Assembly: GCA_003132205.1 (NCBI GenBank)
Contig: PKWY01000018.1
Span: 1 to 36,785 of the forward strand
Length of the DNA stretch: 36,785 nucleotides
Source of the DNA: Acidimicrobiaceae bacterium
GTDB lineage: Bacteria > Actinomycetota > Acidimicrobiia > Acidimicrobiales > RAAP-2
Reading direction: 5' to 3'
The notes under the pieces were generated by a model that saw nothing but the letters and a program-made list of their open reading frames with translations, was not told where the DNA came from and did no database searches. Position numbers and translations under genes: made by a program. This document shows positions 7,918 through 16,212 of the stretch, piece by piece (position 1 is the stretch's first letter; each line of letters starts with the position of its first letter).

Positions 7918-9096
7918 ATGTCAGACCAGTCGGATCGCGACACAGACGCCGGAGAGACCCGTCGCGCCAAGATGTTCGAGCGTGCGCAGGCGAACAACGT
8001 CCCGCTGAAGACCATCTTCGTGACGATCCTCTCGATCGTCGCGGTCTACGCGCTCAGCAAGGTCCTCTACCGACTTCGCGACGTCCTGCTGCTGATGCTC
8101 GTAGGCGGATTCGTCGCCCTCGTGCTCAATCCGTTGGTCGACGCGCTCGAACGATGGAAGTTCCGTCGGCGCGGAGCCGCGGTGGCGATCGTCTCGCTCG
8201 GCGCGGTGCTCGTCTTCAGCGTGCTGGCCTTCGCCTTCGGCGACCCGCTCGTCAACAGCCTGACCCACCTCGCCAATGACCTGCCGTCCTACGTCAACAA
8301 GGCGCAGCACGGCAAGGGCTGGATCGGACACCTCATCCGTCACTACCACATCCAAACGTGGTTCAACAAGAACTCGTCGAAGCTGATCGCGCTCGCGAAG
8401 GGCCTCAGCAAGCCCGCCCTGGCGCTCGGCAGGGGTGCCGTTTCGATGCTGTTCCTGGCGGTCACCACGTTCGCCTTCGTCGTGCTGCTGCTCCTGGAGG
8501 CTTCGAAGATCCGCTCGGCCGTGCTCGGCCTCTTGTCCCCCGTGCACGCCGCCAGACTGAAGAGGGTCAGCGCCGAAGTCAGCCGCGCCGCCCTCGGCTA
8601 CGTGCTCGGCAGTCTGATCATGTCCATCGCGGCGGGCCTCGCGGTCTTCGTGACGCTCTCGCTGCTCGGCGTGCCGTTCGCGCTGCTGTGGGCCCTGTGG
8701 GTCGCGTTGGTGGACTTCTTGCCCCAGGTCGGCGGGGCGTTGGCCGGATTCCCGACGGTGCTGTTCGCCGTCGGCCACTCGCTCACCGCCGGCGTCGTCA
8801 CCTTGGTGGTCTTCTTGGTCTACACGCTCGTGCAGAACCACGTACTGAACCCGATCATCATGAGCCGCACGGTGAAGGTGAACCCCTTGACCGTCTTCGT
8901 TGCGATCCTCGTGGGCGCGGAGATCGGCTCGTGGGTTGACGGCATCTTCGGCGGCTTCGTGGGCGTCCTGCTGGCCGTTCCCCTGGCCGCGACGATTCAA
9001 GTCATCCTCAAGGAGTTCTGGAACACCTCGGGACCCTCGTTGGAGGCCACGTCCGGCCTTACCCCCTCGAAGTTGAAGGAGCCCCCGACGGACTGA
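7918..9096 (+). CDS. AI-2E / PerM-family transporter
   Basis: A 392-residue membrane protein of the AI-2E exporter superfamily (COG0628). It has two N-terminal helices (TIFVTILSIVAVYALSKV; VLLLMLVGGFVALVLNPLV), the conserved LNPLVDALERWKFRRRGAA loop, a soluble middle segment (~100-165) and C-terminal helices with the family motif YTLVQNHVLNPIIMSRTVKVNPL (~305-327). The frame is open well upstream, but the ATG at 7918 gives the normal N-terminus and follows an AGGGAG element; the upstream extension is not convincing protein. Members transport varied small molecules or act as Na+/H+ antiporters, so the substrate cannot be assigned. Confidence 0.87.
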   Translation: MSDQSDRDTDAGETRRAKMFERAQANNVPLKTIFVTILSIVAVYALSKVLYRLRDVLLLMLVGGFVALVLNPLVDALERWKFRRRGAAVAIVSLGAVLVFSVLAFAFGDPLVNSLTHLANDLPSYVNKAQHGKGWIGHLIRHYHIQTWFNKNSSKLIALAKGLSKPALALGRGAVSMLFLAVTTFAFVVLLLLEASKIRSAVLGLLSPVHAARLKRVSAEVSRAALGYVLGSLIMSIAAGLAVFVTLSLLGVPFALLWALWVALVDFLPQVGGALAGFPTVLFAVGHSLTAGVVTLVVFLVYTLVQNHVLNPIIMSRTVKVNPLTVFVAILVGAEIGSWVDGIFGGFVGVLLAVPLAATIQVILKEFWNTSGPSLEATSGLTPSKLKEPPTD

Positions 9097-9106
9097 GACG
9101 GCCCGG

Positions 9107-9889
9107 CTAGTTCGCCAGCGTCTCGCGAAGGAACGAAAGCACCGCTTCGAAGATCGCTGCGGGCTGCTCCGGGAGCATCGCGTGGCCGCAGTTGGGCAGT
9201 CCGACCACCCGGGTGTTCGCCCGTCGCGCCACGAGGTTCCAGGCGTTCTGAGGCGGCGCGATCACGTCGTCGAGACCCTGGATCACGAGGCCCGGCGCCG
9301 TGCCCCCCATGCCGAACTCATCGAAGTCCGTCGCCGCCACCACTTCTCGTTGACACTGCGCGAGTTCGGGATGCCATCCCTCGCTCCATCCGTCCACTTC
9401 ATTGTCCGAGGCGAAGAACACCGTCTTCACCGCTCGCAGGTGCGTCTCGGGGTCGATCTGATCGTAGAAGCAGTTGAGGAAGTGGGTGAACACCTCGGGA
9501 TTCGGGTTGACGTCACCCCCGCAGGCGAGCAGGATCAGCGCCGTGACGTCGTCGGGGCGCGCCGCGGACGCCGCACGAACGACCCGATTCCCGAAGGCGT
9601 GCCCGATCAGGATCACCGGGCCCAGCTGCTCGGCGTCGATGATCTTCCAGAGATCGTCCGCGATGTCGCCGAGGATCTTCCACGAAGGCTTCCCGAGCGC
9701 CGTCGCGACGCCGGGCGGATTGATCGCGATGGCGTGGTAACCGCTGAGCGCCAGGTCCTGGGCGAGTTGGTGGAAGTCGGTTCCCGGACGGCCGAGCGAA
9801 GGATAGAGGACGACGGGGTCGCCCGATCCGTAGTGGAGCAACTGGTACTCGGTCGCGTCCACCCGTACATTTTCAATCCGAGGAAGCAC
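9107..9889 (-). CDS. Alpha/beta hydrolase-fold protein with Ala in place of the nucleophile
   Basis: About 260 residues from a GTG at 9889 (an in-frame GTG at 9949 would add 20 residues, but it reads through a tandem DNA repeat, so I prefer the shorter form). The fold is clear: VVLYPSLGRPGTDFHQLAQDL oxyanion region, an LIGHAFGNR nucleophile elbow, the GLDDVIAPP acid and the NCGHAMLPEQP histidine. The elbow is G-H-Ala-F-G (codon GCC at 9596-9598) rather than G-x-Ser-x-G, so classical ester hydrolysis is unlikely although the Asp and His are retained. It may be a non-hydrolytic or ligand-binding member. Convergent with the upstream AI-2E gene. Confidence 0.8.
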   Translation of the reverse strand: MLPRIENVRVDATEYQLLHYGSGDPVVLYPSLGRPGTDFHQLAQDLALSGYHAIAINPPGVATALGKPSWKILGDIADDLWKIIDAEQLGPVILIGHAFGNRVVRAASAARPDDVTALILLACGGDVNPNPEVFTHFLNCFYDQIDPETHLRAVKTVFFASDNEVDGWSEGWHPELAQCQREVVAATDFDEFGMGGTAPGLVIQGLDDVIAPPQNAWNLVARRANTRVVGLPNCGHAMLPEQPAAIFEAVLSFLRETLAN

Positions 9890-9892
9890 AAG

Positions 9893-9924
9893 TTGAACGT
9901 TAGCCAGATTGAACGTTAGCCAGA
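9893..9924. repeat. 16-bp perfect tandem repeat (two copies)
   Basis: TTGAACGTTAGCCAGA occurs twice back to back (9893-9908 and 9909-9924), ending 3 nt before the favoured start codon of the alpha/beta hydrolase. Each copy contains the palindrome AACGTT. A 16-bp unit would shift frame if it lay within coding sequence, which supports a non-coding location. Confidence 0.85.
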
Positions 9925-10111
9925 CTTCAGGGGGCCAGCGGATGACCACCCTTTCGCACCGCGCCTGGTGTTACGCGAGCATATGCCAATTGATCAGGGA
10001 TTTCTTCACATTTGCTAGAAGTGGGGCGTACGATTCGTAACACAAAGGGGGGGCCGACCATCAGACTTCGTTCGATCGCCCGATTCAACCAGTAGTTGGG
10101 AGTTGACTGAG

Positions 10112-11191
10112 ATGGCCATCTGGATCCGCATCCTCTCGGGTATTGGCGGCCTCGTCCTGCAGTTGCTGGTGCTCGACGCCGCCGTTCGGACCTTCCTCCT
10201 GCCCCGGGTCGCCAACGTTTCGCTGAGCCGGGCCGTGGCCCGGGCGATCGGTTGGATCTTCCAGATGCTCGCCAACTCGAAGCGCTCCTACGCGGTGCGC
10301 GACGCGATCCTCTCGCTGTACGCGTCCATGGTCCTGCTCACCTACCAGGCCCTCTGGCTCGCCCTCAGCATCATCGCCTTCACCCTGGGTTTCGTCGCCG
10401 CGGGCGTGCCCAGTTTCTTGCGGGCCTTCGAGATCTCGGGCTCGTCGCTGCTCACCCTCGGGACCTCCTCGGGTCAAGGCGGCGGTCAGGTAGTCCTCGG
10501 TTTCGTCGAGGCGGGAATCGGGCTCACCTTGCTGGCCCTGCTCATCGCCTTCATCCCCACCCTGTACGCGGCCTTCCAGCGGCGCGAGGTCTCGGTCTCG
10601 AGGCTCTCGGTGCGAGCGGGCGTCCCCGCGACCCCCTGGGGCGTGCTCGAAATGGCCCAGAGCGTCGATTCCTACGAGCGCCTCGACGAGCTGTGGCGCG
10701 AGTGGGAACAGTGGTTCATCGAAGTGGGCGAGACCCACACCACGCTCACGATCCTCAACTACTACCGCTCGCCGTCACCCGACCAGACGTGGATCGGTGC
10801 TGCCGCCGCGGTCCTCGACGCCGCCGCACTCTTCAACGCCGCGGTCGACATCACGCCGTCGCCGACGGCGGGACTGTGCATCCGCTCGGGCTGGCTCTCC
10901 CTTCGACGGCTCGCGGACTACTACCGGGTCCCGTATCCCACCACCATCGACCGCAACGTCTCGATCTCCATCTCCCGGGCGCAGTTCGACGGCGTGCTCG
11001 ACCGGCTCGAACGAAGCGGCGTGCCCCTCCTCGCTGACCGGGAGGCCGCCTGGTGCGACTTCAGTGGCTGGCGCGCGAACTACGACGCGATCATCGAGGC
11101 GTTCTACACGCTCTTCACGTGCCCGCGCACCGATTGGAACGAGGCGACGATCCAGCCGCTCTTTGGCCCGTCGAACAAGCGCGGCATCTGA
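10112..11191 (+). CDS. Membrane protein with channel-like pore-loop region, function unknown
   Basis: A 359-residue protein from the ATG at 10112 (GGGAG upstream; an in-frame TTG at 10103 is possible). There is one N-terminal helix (~3-25) and a pair around 70-95 (LYASMVLLTYQALWLALSIIAFTLGF). The segment SGSSLLTLGTSSGQGGG (~108-124) is followed by a long helix VVLGFVEAGIGLTLLALLIAFIPTLYAAFQ. The order helix / short re-entrant SxxTLG segment / helix recalls two-pore potassium-channel subunits, but a TVGYG filter is absent. A soluble C-terminal half (~160-359) is rich in Trp and acidic residues. I would call it ion-channel-like at best. No operon partner is evident. Confidence 0.65.
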   Translation: MAIWIRILSGIGGLVLQLLVLDAAVRTFLLPRVANVSLSRAVARAIGWIFQMLANSKRSYAVRDAILSLYASMVLLTYQALWLALSIIAFTLGFVAAGVPSFLRAFEISGSSLLTLGTSSGQGGGQVVLGFVEAGIGLTLLALLIAFIPTLYAAFQRREVSVSRLSVRAGVPATPWGVLEMAQSVDSYERLDELWREWEQWFIEVGETHTTLTILNYYRSPSPDQTWIGAAAAVLDAAALFNAAVDITPSPTAGLCIRSGWLSLRRLADYYRVPYPTTIDRNVSISISRAQFDGVLDRLERSGVPLLADREAAWCDFSGWRANYDAIIEAFYTLFTCPRTDWNEATIQPLFGPSNKRGI

Positions 11192-11233
11192 ACCACCGCT
11201 GAGGCCTTCGCATTCAAAGGACGCGGTCGTCCA

Positions 11234-12439
11234 CTAGATGGTCGGTACGGTCGTCGTGGTGGTAGTCGAAGTGGGAGTGGTAGTCGTCGTTGTTGTTGTC
11301 GTCGTCGTTGTTGTTGTTGTTGTCGTTGTCGTAGTAGTAGTGGTCGTGGTGTTGGTCGGAGCGACGACGTAGCCAGGCCAGCCACTCCACTGGACGCTCG
11401 TGCCCGTCGGGGTGGTCGCCACCCTCATCTTCGACCTGATCGACTGCGCCAGCACCAGGGCGAACTGGCCGGCCCGATCGATGGCGTTCGCGCCATGCAC
11501 GCCGAGCACGACCGCGTAGGTGGTGATGACCTTCTTGTTCAGCACGACGTTGATGGCCATGACGTCGCATCCCCCCGCGGGCGTCGTGAACCCGGACTTC
11601 ACGCCGACCACCCCGAACTCGCCGTCGTACGGGGTGTAGGACCCCACCACCCCGGCGACGGGAAGCTTCACGCTGGTCAGCGCGACGATGCTTCGAACAA
11701 TCGGCTCCTTCGCCATCAGTTCGACCGCGATCACCGACTGTTCGCGCGCCGTGGAGACGTCGCCGGGTGAGATCCCCGTGTAGTCCACGTAGTGCGTGCG
11801 CTTGAGCCCGAAGGAGCGGGCCGCCCTGTTCATCGCCGCGACGAACTGAGCCTGGCTCATGTGCAACATCGTCGTGAGCAGCTGGGCGTAGTCCCCCGCC
11901 GAGTGGACCAGCATGCCGCGAAGCAACTGCCCCTCGCACAGCTTCTCGCCGAGCGCGATCTTCACGTTCGACTGCCCCGTCTCGACGTCGTGCTCGTAGA
12001 GTGCCATGTCGTTCGCGTTGACGATGAGGCACGGACCGCCCTTGGAGTAGGTCAGGGGAAGCTTCTGCAGCACCACCCACGTGGTCATCATCTTGGTGAG
12101 GCTGGCGACGGGCACCGTGGGCTGGACCGGGGAGGACGCGACGATCGAGAGGTCGGGCACCGCGACCGCGGCGCTGGCCCGGCTCGGCCACGGCAGCTGC
12201 AGCGCCCTTGGAATCGGGCCTGGCGTCGTGGTGGTCGTCGTGGGGGTTGAGGTTGACGTCGTGGTCGAGCCGACCGCGGTGGTCGTCGTCGACGTTGAGG
12301 TGGACGTCGACGAGTCAAACGGGTTGTTCGACGTGGCGAGCGCCGGCACGGACGCGAGCACTGAGCCGGTGACGGCAACGCCCAGGACGAGCCCGAGCAG
12401 CGGTCGGCGACGCAACCATCTGTGCGGGGATAACTTCAC
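11234..12439 (-). CDS. D-alanyl-D-alanine carboxypeptidase (peptidase S11) with poly-Thr tail
   Basis: An exported penicillin-binding protein of about 401 residues (GTG at 12439; TTG at 12448 also possible). It has a signal peptide (RRRPLLGLVLGVAVTGSVLA), then a Ser/Thr-rich linker (~40-75). The S11 catalytic domain follows with SLTK (Ser113/Lys116), SAGD at the SxN position (Gly where Asn is usual) and KSG in place of KTG. It would trim the terminal D-Ala of peptidoglycan stem peptides. The C-terminus lacks the usual second domain and amphipathic anchor. Instead it ends in a run of 25 consecutive Thr plus a shorter Thr stretch (11237-11352). The Asn-to-Gly change may lower activity. Confidence 0.85.
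   Translation of the reverse strand: MKLSPHRWLRRRPLLGLVLGVAVTGSVLASVPALATSNNPFDSSTSTSTSTTTTAVGSTTTSTSTPTTTTTTPGPIPRALQLPWPSRASAAVAVPDLSIVASSPVQPTVPVASLTKMMTTWVVLQKLPLTYSKGGPCLIVNANDMALYEHDVETGQSNVKIALGEKLCEGQLLRGMLVHSAGDYAQLLTTMLHMSQAQFVAAMNRAARSFGLKRTHYVDYTGISPGDVSTAREQSVIAVELMAKEPIVRSIVALTSVKLPVAGVVGSYTPYDGEFGVVGVKSGFTTPAGGCDVMAINVVLNKKVITTYAVVLGVHGANAIDRAGQFALVLAQSIRSKMRVATTPTGTSVQWSGWPGYVVAPTNTTTTTTTTTTTTTTTTTTTTTTTTTPTSTTTTTTVPTI
11240..11352 (-). repeat. Trinucleotide repeat encoding poly-threonine
   Basis: Twenty-five consecutive Thr codons (11276-11350) flanked by further Thr codons, built from all four ACN codons including nine ACA, a codon otherwise rare in this GC-rich DNA. On the plus strand it reads as a GTT/GTC/GTA/GTG microsatellite. 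Confidence 0.9.
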
Positions 12440-12668
12440 TGCCGGCAACTTTAGTTGGTGGGGAATTTCACCCCGGGCTCTTCATCTCCGGATTGCCGGC
12501 ATGGAGTTCCTCTCCGCCTCCCACTACCATTCGTTCGCCACTATTTGTGGCGTCGCAGCTCCCTTGCGCCCTCTCAATGCTGCAGGGCCGCCAGGAGGAG
12601 CGGCCCCCGTAGTGAGTAGCCTCGGCTTCGTGCGGAGTTTTGCGCCGCATCGAAGAGTGAGGTCATTG

Positions 12669-13910
12669 ATGCCATACGAGTTCTCCCCCCAGGGCCTGGA
12701 GACACAGGAGTCCGTGAAGCGATTCATGGATTCGGTGATCTACCCGAACGAAGAGATCTACTACCAGCAGCTCGAAGAGGTCGGGGCCGACGGGTATCCG
12801 CCGGTGCTCGACAAGCTGAAGGCCGCCGCCCTCGATCGCGGACTGTGGAACCTGTTCCTGCCGCACCTTCGACCCGGCAGCCCGGGCACCACGCTGTCGA
12901 ACCTCGACTACGCGCCGATCTCGGAGATGCTCGGCAAGGTCCCCTTCGCCTCCGAGGCGCTCAACTGCAACGCGCCCGACACCGGGAACATGGAGATCCT
13001 CCACCTCTACGGTTCGAACAAGGTGAAGTCCGAGTGGCTCGAACCGCTGCTCGCGGGAGAGATTCGAAGCGCCTTCTCGATGACCGAGCCCGACATCGCG
13101 TCCTCGGACGCCACCAACATCGGCCTCTCCATCGAACGAGACGGCGATGAGTACGTGCTGAACGGACGCAAGTGGTTCAGCTCGGGCGCCAAGTCGGACC
13201 GTTGCAAGGTCCTCATCGTCATGGGCAAGACCAATCCCAAGGCCGCGCGCCATCTGCAGCAGTCGATGGTCGTCGTTCCCAAGGACACCCCCGGCGTCGA
13301 GATCGGGCTCGACCCCCACGTCTTCGGTTACGCCGAGCGCGGCGGGCATCCCGAGGTGATCTACCGCAACGTGCGCGTTCCCGTCGACAACCTCCTCGGC
13401 GACGAGGGCAGCGGCTTCTCCATCTCCCAGGCGCGCCTCGGGCCGGGCCGGATCCACCACTGCATGCGCTCGCTCGGGGTCGCCGAGCGAGCCCTCGAAC
13501 TGATGGTCATCCGCTCGCTCGAACGCAGCACCTTCGGCACCAGCCTCGCCCACAAGGGGCTGATCCAGGACTGGATCGCCGAGTCGAGGATCGAGATCGA
13601 CATGGCCCGCGAGTATGTCTTTCGCACCGCCTACCTGATGGACACGGTGGGCAACAAGGCCGCCGCCACGGAGATCTCCGGCATCAAGGTCGCGATCCCG
13701 AACGTGACGCTGAAGGTGATCGACCGCGCGATCCAGGTCCACGGGGCGGCGGGCGTGACCCAGTTCTTCCCCCTGGCCCACATGTACGCCCATCAGCGCA
13801 CGCTGCGTATCGCCGATGGTCCCGACGAGGTGCACAAGATGACGATTGCCCGGCGCGAGATCCTGAAGCACCAGCCCGGCTTTCGGATGCACCCGACCGC
13901 CGAGAAATAG
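12669..13910 (+). CDS. Acyl-CoA dehydrogenase (FadE/ACAD11-like)
   Basis: A 413-residue FAD-dependent acyl-CoA dehydrogenase that introduces the alpha,beta double bond in beta-oxidation. The frame is open far upstream, but the ATG at 12669 (GAGTGAGG before it) gives the natural start MPYEFSPQGLETQESV. It carries FSMTEPDIASSDATNI (~138-153) and KWFSSGAKSDRC of the FAD/substrate region. The C-terminal helical domain has GPGRIHHCMRSLGVAERALE, IQVHGAAGVTQFFPLA and the terminal RIADGPDEVHKMTIARRE. These match the long-chain ACAD10/11-like clade. It stands alone; an 11-bp hairpin follows (13942-13973). Confidence 0.92.
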   Translation: MPYEFSPQGLETQESVKRFMDSVIYPNEEIYYQQLEEVGADGYPPVLDKLKAAALDRGLWNLFLPHLRPGSPGTTLSNLDYAPISEMLGKVPFASEALNCNAPDTGNMEILHLYGSNKVKSEWLEPLLAGEIRSAFSMTEPDIASSDATNIGLSIERDGDEYVLNGRKWFSSGAKSDRCKVLIVMGKTNPKAARHLQQSMVVVPKDTPGVEIGLDPHVFGYAERGGHPEVIYRNVRVPVDNLLGDEGSGFSISQARLGPGRIHHCMRSLGVAERALELMVIRSLERSTFGTSLAHKGLIQDWIAESRIEIDMAREYVFRTAYLMDTVGNKAAATEISGIKVAIPNVTLKVIDRAIQVHGAAGVTQFFPLAHMYAHQRTLRIADGPDEVHKMTIARREILKHQPGFRMHPTAEK

Positions 13911-13941
13911 TCCGGGCGAAGAGCGTGCGAGCAAGATCTTG

Positions 13942-13973
13942 GCTCACGCGAGTGCCTCATCCCTCGCGTGAGC
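13942..13973. terminator. Perfect 11-bp inverted repeat after the acyl-CoA dehydrogenase
   Basis: GCTCACGCGAG (13942-13952), a 10-nt loop, then CTCGCGTGAGC (13963-13973). It is a stable GC-rich hairpin without a T-run, 16 nt before the next start codon. It may be a terminator, or a hairpin masking initiation of the CAP-like gene. Confidence 0.45.
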
Positions 13974-13989
13974 GCGAAGGTTCACTGAC

Positions 13990-15330
13990 GTGAATACCGG
14001 GTCCGCGCGGCGGTGGTACCGGCGGAGCAGAAGCGTGTCGGTGACGCCCCCGCGGGGCGTCACGGCGAGGGTCGCCGTCGTGGTCGTCGCCATCTTCTCC
14101 ACGCTGGCGATCACCGCCGGAACCAGCTTGGCGGCGTCGATGGCGGCGCCCTACAACCCTCCCGCCAATATCAGTCCGAATCCCGACATCTTGAACAGCG
14201 GCACGTGCACCGGCTCTCCCGGCGCCTACACGTGCGCCAACCCCTGCGTCACGCCCCAGCTCACCTGGCCCGCCTTCACCAATGGCGTCTCGTGCACGAA
14301 CTACGTGCTGAAGGCCATCAACGCGGCGATGGCCCAAGAGGGAGCGGGCCCGATGGTGCTGCCATCGAACTGGTACTCGCTCACGGTGCCCGAGCAGCTC
14401 TTCGTCGTCGCCGACCTCGAGCGCGTTCTTCGCGGCTATCCCCCCTACCTCGGACTGAACGCCGCCCTCACCGCCGAGGCTCAGAACGCCGCCGCCAACA
14501 ACGCCGACCCGGGACTCGCCTCCGGGTTCGACGTCGGCATCGATGCCGCGGGCGACTACGGGACGGGAGGATCCTGGTCCCAGGGTTTCAACGTGCTCGT
14601 GGCGGACTACTTCTTGATGTACGCCGACGGCTGGGGCGGCAGCGCCGCGAACACGGCCAATATCGACTGCACGTCGGCGACCGCGCTCGCGTGCTGGGGC
14701 CACCGCGACGAGCTGCTCGGTTCGGACCCCGCCTTCAACCCCGGTGTCGGCCTCTTCTGCACGACCTGCGAGATGGGCACGGGCTACGCGATGCTCAGCC
14801 AGGCGTCCTACGTTGACCTGATCGAACTTCCCGCGGGCGCGCCGCCGGCGATGACGTTCACCTGGGCGAGCGAGAGCGCCTACCTCCCGGGTGGCAGCGT
14901 TTCGACCACGACGACGACCGCCCCGTCCTCGACCACGACCACATCGACCATTCCGACGACAACCACGTCGACGACCACCCCGTCCTCGACTACGACCACT
15001 ACAACCGTCCACGGACCGGGCGGACCGACGAACGCCTCCATCACCCGCCACGCCATCAACCTCAACACCGTGAACGTGCGCTGGCTGAGTCAGGGAACCA
15101 AGGGAGTCGCCCAGGTGATCCTCGTGACCTACCGGGGCACCGCCTGCCGCGAGCGCGTCCGCGCCTGGAGCGAGCGCTACGTGGCCTCGAGGAACGTGAC
15201 GGGCGGAAACATCGTTGGAACCAAGCGCAAGGTCTACTCCCCCGCTGGACCGTATTCGGCTTCGCTCATCGTGCGAAGCCTGGGCGGTGGGTCGTACAGC
15301 GGCCGCTGCTATCCGCTGGGCCGCAGCTAG
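13990..15330 (+). CDS. Secreted CAP/SCP-like domain protein with Thr-rich linker
   Basis: A 446-residue exported protein (GTG start). The basic N-terminus and hydrophobic segment VAVVVVAIFSTLAITAGTSLAA (~28-49) form a signal peptide. The next ~240 residues resemble a CAP (SCP/PR-1) domain: LTVPEQLFVVADLERVLRGYPPYLGLNAALTAEAQNAA, then ALACWGHRDELLG and a YVDLIEL strand, with several Cys likely in disulfides. Residues ~300-333 are a Ser/Thr/Pro linker. A ~105-residue C-terminal domain of unknown type follows, with two Cys. CAP proteins are extracellular and of mixed function. The linker resembles those of the D,D-carboxypeptidase and the lipoprotein at 25.6-26.3 kb. Confidence 0.72.
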   Translation: MNTGSARRWYRRSRSVSVTPPRGVTARVAVVVVAIFSTLAITAGTSLAASMAAPYNPPANISPNPDILNSGTCTGSPGAYTCANPCVTPQLTWPAFTNGVSCTNYVLKAINAAMAQEGAGPMVLPSNWYSLTVPEQLFVVADLERVLRGYPPYLGLNAALTAEAQNAAANNADPGLASGFDVGIDAAGDYGTGGSWSQGFNVLVADYFLMYADGWGGSAANTANIDCTSATALACWGHRDELLGSDPAFNPGVGLFCTTCEMGTGYAMLSQASYVDLIELPAGAPPAMTFTWASESAYLPGGSVSTTTTTAPSSTTTTSTIPTTTTSTTTPSSTTTTTTVHGPGGPTNASITRHAINLNTVNVRWLSQGTKGVAQVILVTYRGTACRERVRAWSERYVASRNVTGGNIVGTKRKVYSPAGPYSASLIVRSLGGGSYSGRCYPLGRS

Positions 15331-15348
15331 CCACCACCCGCCGCTCGA

Positions 15349-16155
15349 TCACGCCAGGAATGACGCCAGGTCCCTGAACGCCTGGGGATCCTGGAAGAAG
15401 AACAGGTGCCCGCCCTCGTAGAGCTCGAACCTGGCGGCGTTGGTCAACCGGGCGATCGCCTCCGCGTTGCTCGGCGGCGCCAGAATGTCGTATCGTCCCG
15501 CGCCCACGTAGACCGAAACCTCTCGAAGGACGTGCAGCCGGTCGGCGACGTCGTGGCGAGCCCGCGCCTCGAGCTGCTTGAGGGCCGCCTCGATCATCTG
15601 GGGGGACTGCCCGTCGTCGCTGCGGCGCGCCTCGACGAGCATCCGGTCCCGCGGGTGACTCTCCAACCACTCGTCGTCGAAACGGCTGTCGAGAAGCCTC
15701 AGCGCCATCGTCGCTTGTTCCGCTGGCGTCATCTCGGCGAGGGTGTCGAGCGCGAACGACGAACCGGCGGTCCCCCCGGCGCTCGTCGACCACAGGACCA
15801 GGCGACGGATCCGCCCCGGAGAGCGGACGGCGAGCTCCTGGGCGACCATCCCTCCGAAGCTGATCCCCAGCAGAGCGAACTCCCCGATTCCGAGCTCGTC
15901 CATGACCGCGAGCGCGTCGAGCGCGTAGTCCCCCATCGACCACGGGCCGGCGGGTGACGAGGAGTCCCCCATGCCCCGGTGATCGAGGGTCACGAACTGG
16001 CCCAGCCCGCGAAGCCGGCTCAGGAGCGGCTCGCTCGCGGCGATCGAGCTGCCGGTCCCGTTCAAGAACAGCAGCGGCGATCCCGTGCCGCTTCGCTCGA
16101 CGTTCAGTTCCACGCCGTTCGCGTTGATGCGCAGGTTGGCGACGCCGTCCATCAC
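15349..16155 (-). CDS. Alpha/beta hydrolase
   Basis: A 268-residue cytosolic hydrolase with a complete triad: nucleophile Ser in LLGISFGGMVAQELA, acid in GRYDILAPP and base in EGGHLFFFQDP. The oxyanion region LLFLNGTGSS and the VTLDHRGMGDSSSPAG segment are typical of the 3-oxoadipate enol-lactonase/haloperoxidase-like group. Substrate unknown. Convergent with the CAP-like gene and upstream of nothing obvious; the nitrilase gene lies 57 nt before it on the same strand, so the two could be co-transcribed. Confidence 0.87.
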   Translation of the reverse strand: MMDGVANLRINANGVELNVERSGTGSPLLFLNGTGSSIAASEPLLSRLRGLGQFVTLDHRGMGDSSSPAGPWSMGDYALDALAVMDELGIGEFALLGISFGGMVAQELAVRSPGRIRRLVLWSTSAGGTAGSSFALDTLAEMTPAEQATMALRLLDSRFDDEWLESHPRDRMLVEARRSDDGQSPQMIEAALKQLEARARHDVADRLHVLREVSVYVGAGRYDILAPPSNAEAIARLTNAARFELYEGGHLFFFQDPQAFRDLASFLA

Positions 16156-16212
16156 ATCTCTTCGCGCGGAGGGCTCTTCGCTCGTCCTCGCGGGGCCCGC
16201 TTCAACGCCCGT

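Noticed and set aside
12081..12668. N-terminal extension of the acyl-CoA dehydrogenase frame
   Set aside because: It overlaps the signal peptide and linker of the opposite-strand carboxypeptidase, is low complexity and does not resemble the family. The ATG at 12669 with a Shine-Dalgarno gives the normal start.
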